Below, in pieces: positions 60,318 to 61,982 of a stretch of 61,982 nt of DNA. Source of the DNA: Thermoplasmata archaeon (GTDB lineage Archaea > Thermoplasmatota > Thermoplasmata > Lutacidiplasmatales > UBA184); NCBI GenBank assembly GCA_028864975.1, contig JAGWLG010000019.1:1-61982 (forward strand), written 5' to 3'. The notes below the pieces were generated by a model. The model saw only the letters and a list, made by a program, of their open reading frames with translations. It was not told where the DNA came from and ran no database searches. The first letter of the stretch is position 1; every line of letters begins with the position of its first letter. Both the position numbers and the translations under genes were made by a program.

Positions 60318-60569
60318 GCGAGAAGCCTACCTGGGCGGCAGGTCAGTTCCTGCACGCCCACCTTCATGGCATCATCGGGAGAACACCGATGAGAACGCAC
60401 GCCTTGAAAGCTATCGCCGAGCGACGAACGACCGGGGCCCCCGGGAGCGGGGGCTCCGCGGCTCCCAACAGGACTTGCCCTGATGGCGGGTACGACCGTG
60501 GCCCCACGACTTCGGCGGCGTCATGAAAGGACCGGACCAACGGTATCGGTGACGGCCAGGGACGGTAGG

Positions 60570-61499
60570 ATGAGCAAGCGAAAGAAGCTGGGCCCGCGAG
60601 GCGATGTTCCCCAGCTGTTGCCGGACACTTCGCCCCCACCTCTCCCTGGGAGCGTCCCGGGAGGGCTTCCTAACGCTTCCGGGCGCCCAATCCCGTTCCT
60701 CACCCGCATCGCCCAACTGATGGCTGTGGACGACACCATCTACGCCCCGGGCGGCATCCTGAGCCACGTGATGGCCCACCCGCAGAGGGAAGCGTTGGTG
60801 AAGGAGGCGAGGGAGCATGCAGGGACCGGTTTCGAGGTGCGAGAGACGCTGCTCGCGATCGGTGTACGGGAGTTCGGGATGAAACCCTTCGACCTTGGCA
60901 AGGCGGTCCCGCTGATGCTGTCGCCGATGACAGAGCCCGGGCTCTCTGACTCCTTCTACCTGGAGGACATCGCCCCGCAGCTTCGCAACGGCCACGCCCT
61001 CCTCCTCTCCGACCCGCATGCGCTAACCCTGGTGGAGTTGCTCTTGAACGACAGGAAGGGAGATGGTGCGGCGGCGGTGGTGGGCATTCTCGTGGGCGTC
61101 GTCCCCTGGACCTACGCGCTCCTGGTGAGGAAGACCGAGGCCCTTCGCCGGGTGCTCCAACTGAACGAGGGGGACCCAAGCTGGGAGCGGGGCATCGCCT
61201 TCGAGCCCCACTTGGACGCGAAGGCGCCATTCGTCCGCACGGTGAGGCTGCCCCATGAGCCCGAACAGGCTGCTAAACTGCTCCGATGGCTCTTGCTGGG
61301 GGTGGTGCACGCAAAGCTCACGGTTCCTCCCGACGCGCGAGGGGGACGGAAGCGCAGGCACGCCGCCAACAGCGAGTGGCTTGGTCCCGTACCACCGGGA
61401 GACGAGGGGGGAGGCGAGGCCAAGCAGGGCGAACGCGCGTCGGGACGGGCCGAGCGTCACCCGACACCCAGAGGTCGTGAGGCCGACCCCCCGGGCTGA
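60570..61499 (+). CDS. Hypothetical protein
   Basis: A 309-residue soluble protein starting MSKRKKLGPRGDVPQLL. It has a folded helical middle (ALTLVELLLNDRKGDGAAAV, PWTYALLVRKTEALRRVLQL) and basic disordered ends. No motif I can name. The start at 60570 is chosen over an upstream in-frame ATG at 60483 because the preceding segment looks non-coding. It may be DNA or RNA associated by charge; that is speculation. Confidence 0.5.
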   Translation: MSKRKKLGPRGDVPQLLPDTSPPPLPGSVPGGLPNASGRPIPFLTRIAQLMAVDDTIYAPGGILSHVMAHPQREALVKEAREHAGTGFEVRETLLAIGVREFGMKPFDLGKAVPLMLSPMTEPGLSDSFYLEDIAPQLRNGHALLLSDPHALTLVELLLNDRKGDGAAAVVGILVGVVPWTYALLVRKTEALRRVLQLNEGDPSWERGIAFEPHLDAKAPFVRTVRLPHEPEQAAKLLRWLLLGVVHAKLTVPPDARGGRKRRHAANSEWLGPVPPGDEGGGEAKQGERASGRAERHPTPRGREADPPG

Positions 61500-61595
61500 A
61501 CCGCGAACCGAAGGTGACCCCGACGACCTTGCGAGCAAGACTTGGGAACGAGCCCCGCTCGTCGCTGGGGAAGGAGAAGGGGTCCTCGAGGCGCG

Positions 61596-61856
61596 TCAGA
61601 CCGGCGCGCGTACCTCCACCGTTTCCCCGACCTTCTTGCCGATGAAGAACATCAAGCAATCTCCCAGCTGACGCTCCTCGGACCCGTAGGCTGTGCCCAG
61701 GAGCTTCATGGTGGACCGTTCCAGTGTCCTCGCTCCCGGTCGGGCGAAGCCGTGGGCGAAGAGGATGAACGTCCCAGGTTGGTTAGCGATGATGCGGTGG
61801 TGCAGTTCTTTGGCGAGCGGAGCACCCGCGTGCCGCTCCTGCCCCAGGTTCGACAC
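61596..61856 (-). CDS. Hypothetical protein near the window edge
   Basis: An 86-residue frame from a GTG with protein-like hydrophobic strands (GTFILFAHGFARP, LGDCLMFFIGKKVGETVEVR). Not recognised. No clear promoter. Possibly a small beta-rich domain. Confidence 0.4.
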   Translation of the reverse strand: MSNLGQERHAGAPLAKELHHRIIANQPGTFILFAHGFARPGARTLERSTMKLLGTAYGSEERQLGDCLMFFIGKKVGETVEVRAPV

Positions 61857-61982
61857 GTAGGTAGGGCGATTCTCCGATAGCCGGCCGAGGGGGCCAAACC
61901 CCCCGAAAGTTTTCCTACACTCGAGAGAGGGGGGTCGGCCCTACAGGAGGCGGGACCAGCCCCCGAGGAATCGCTCCGTCTC

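Noticed and set aside
60389..60526. A 45-codon frame between the small basic protein and the gene at 60570
   Set aside because: No promoter, no recognisable fold and biased composition; probably non-coding.

Overview
This is a GC-rich archaeal chromosome segment. The evidence is a group II chaperonin (thermosome), archaeal-type Pus10, ribosomal protein L21e beside RNA polymerase subunit F/Rpb4, a DUF655 protein and RsmA/KsgA in the familiar euryarchaeal order, XerA, tRNAs without encoded CCA, and many start codons 25-30 nt downstream of a TATA-like box (leaderless transcripts). The gene set, a class II LysRS and surface proteins with PKD repeats fit a high-GC, probably uncultured, member of the Thermoplasmatota; that placement is inference.

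Layout. 0.1-4.4 kb: cell-surface polysaccharide genes (dolichyl-phosphate type GT2, a large polytopic membrane protein, an extended-SDR sugar-nucleotide epimerase). 4.7-21.6 kb: an accessory array, all on the minus strand. It is built from repeats of one unit: a conserved ~63-bp upstream element, a tyrosine recombinase gene, then a cargo gene starting 27-125 nt after the recombinase. Four recombinases are full length with all catalytic residues. At least six further loci keep only an N- or C-terminal piece. Cargo consists of four ATPases of the archaeal AAA/DUF234 type with a C-terminal PD-(D/E)XK-like motif, another AAA+/winged-helix ATPase, an MNT/HEPN pair, a VapBC pair, an orphan VapB relic and an acylphosphatase-coiled-coil protein. 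I regard this integron-like recombinase-cargo array as the most unusual thing in the window.

21.9-25.8 kb: a two-gene unit with a PIN-like nuclease, tRNA-Pro(GGG), a DUF4143-type ATPase and tRNA-Cys(GCA). 25.9-30.3 kb: PHP phosphoesterase, MetRS and small or surface proteins. 30.6-40.3 kb: a PKD-repeat surface protein, a winged-helix regulator with a striking palindromic operator, a lone receiver-domain protein, XerA, a tRNA-thiolation PP-loop enzyme coupled to a 3-hydroxyacyl-CoA dehydrogenase and a PrsW-like membrane protease, and an APH-like kinase with altered catalytic residues. 40.5-47.8 kb: informational core (DUF6015-like, pus10, rpl21e, rpoF, DUF655, rsmA), a branched-chain aminotransferase and the thermosome.

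48.4-57.6 kb: a second candidate undescribed system. Two large secreted, membrane-anchored proteins share the same cytoplasmic tail (EEKRITL). They are followed by a 1221-residue polytopic membrane protein carrying two Cdc48-type AAA+ modules and by a small membrane protein, apparently one operon. 57.7-61.9 kb: class II LysRS, a SAM methyltransferase and hypothetical proteins. No rRNA, CRISPR array or IS transposase was seen.
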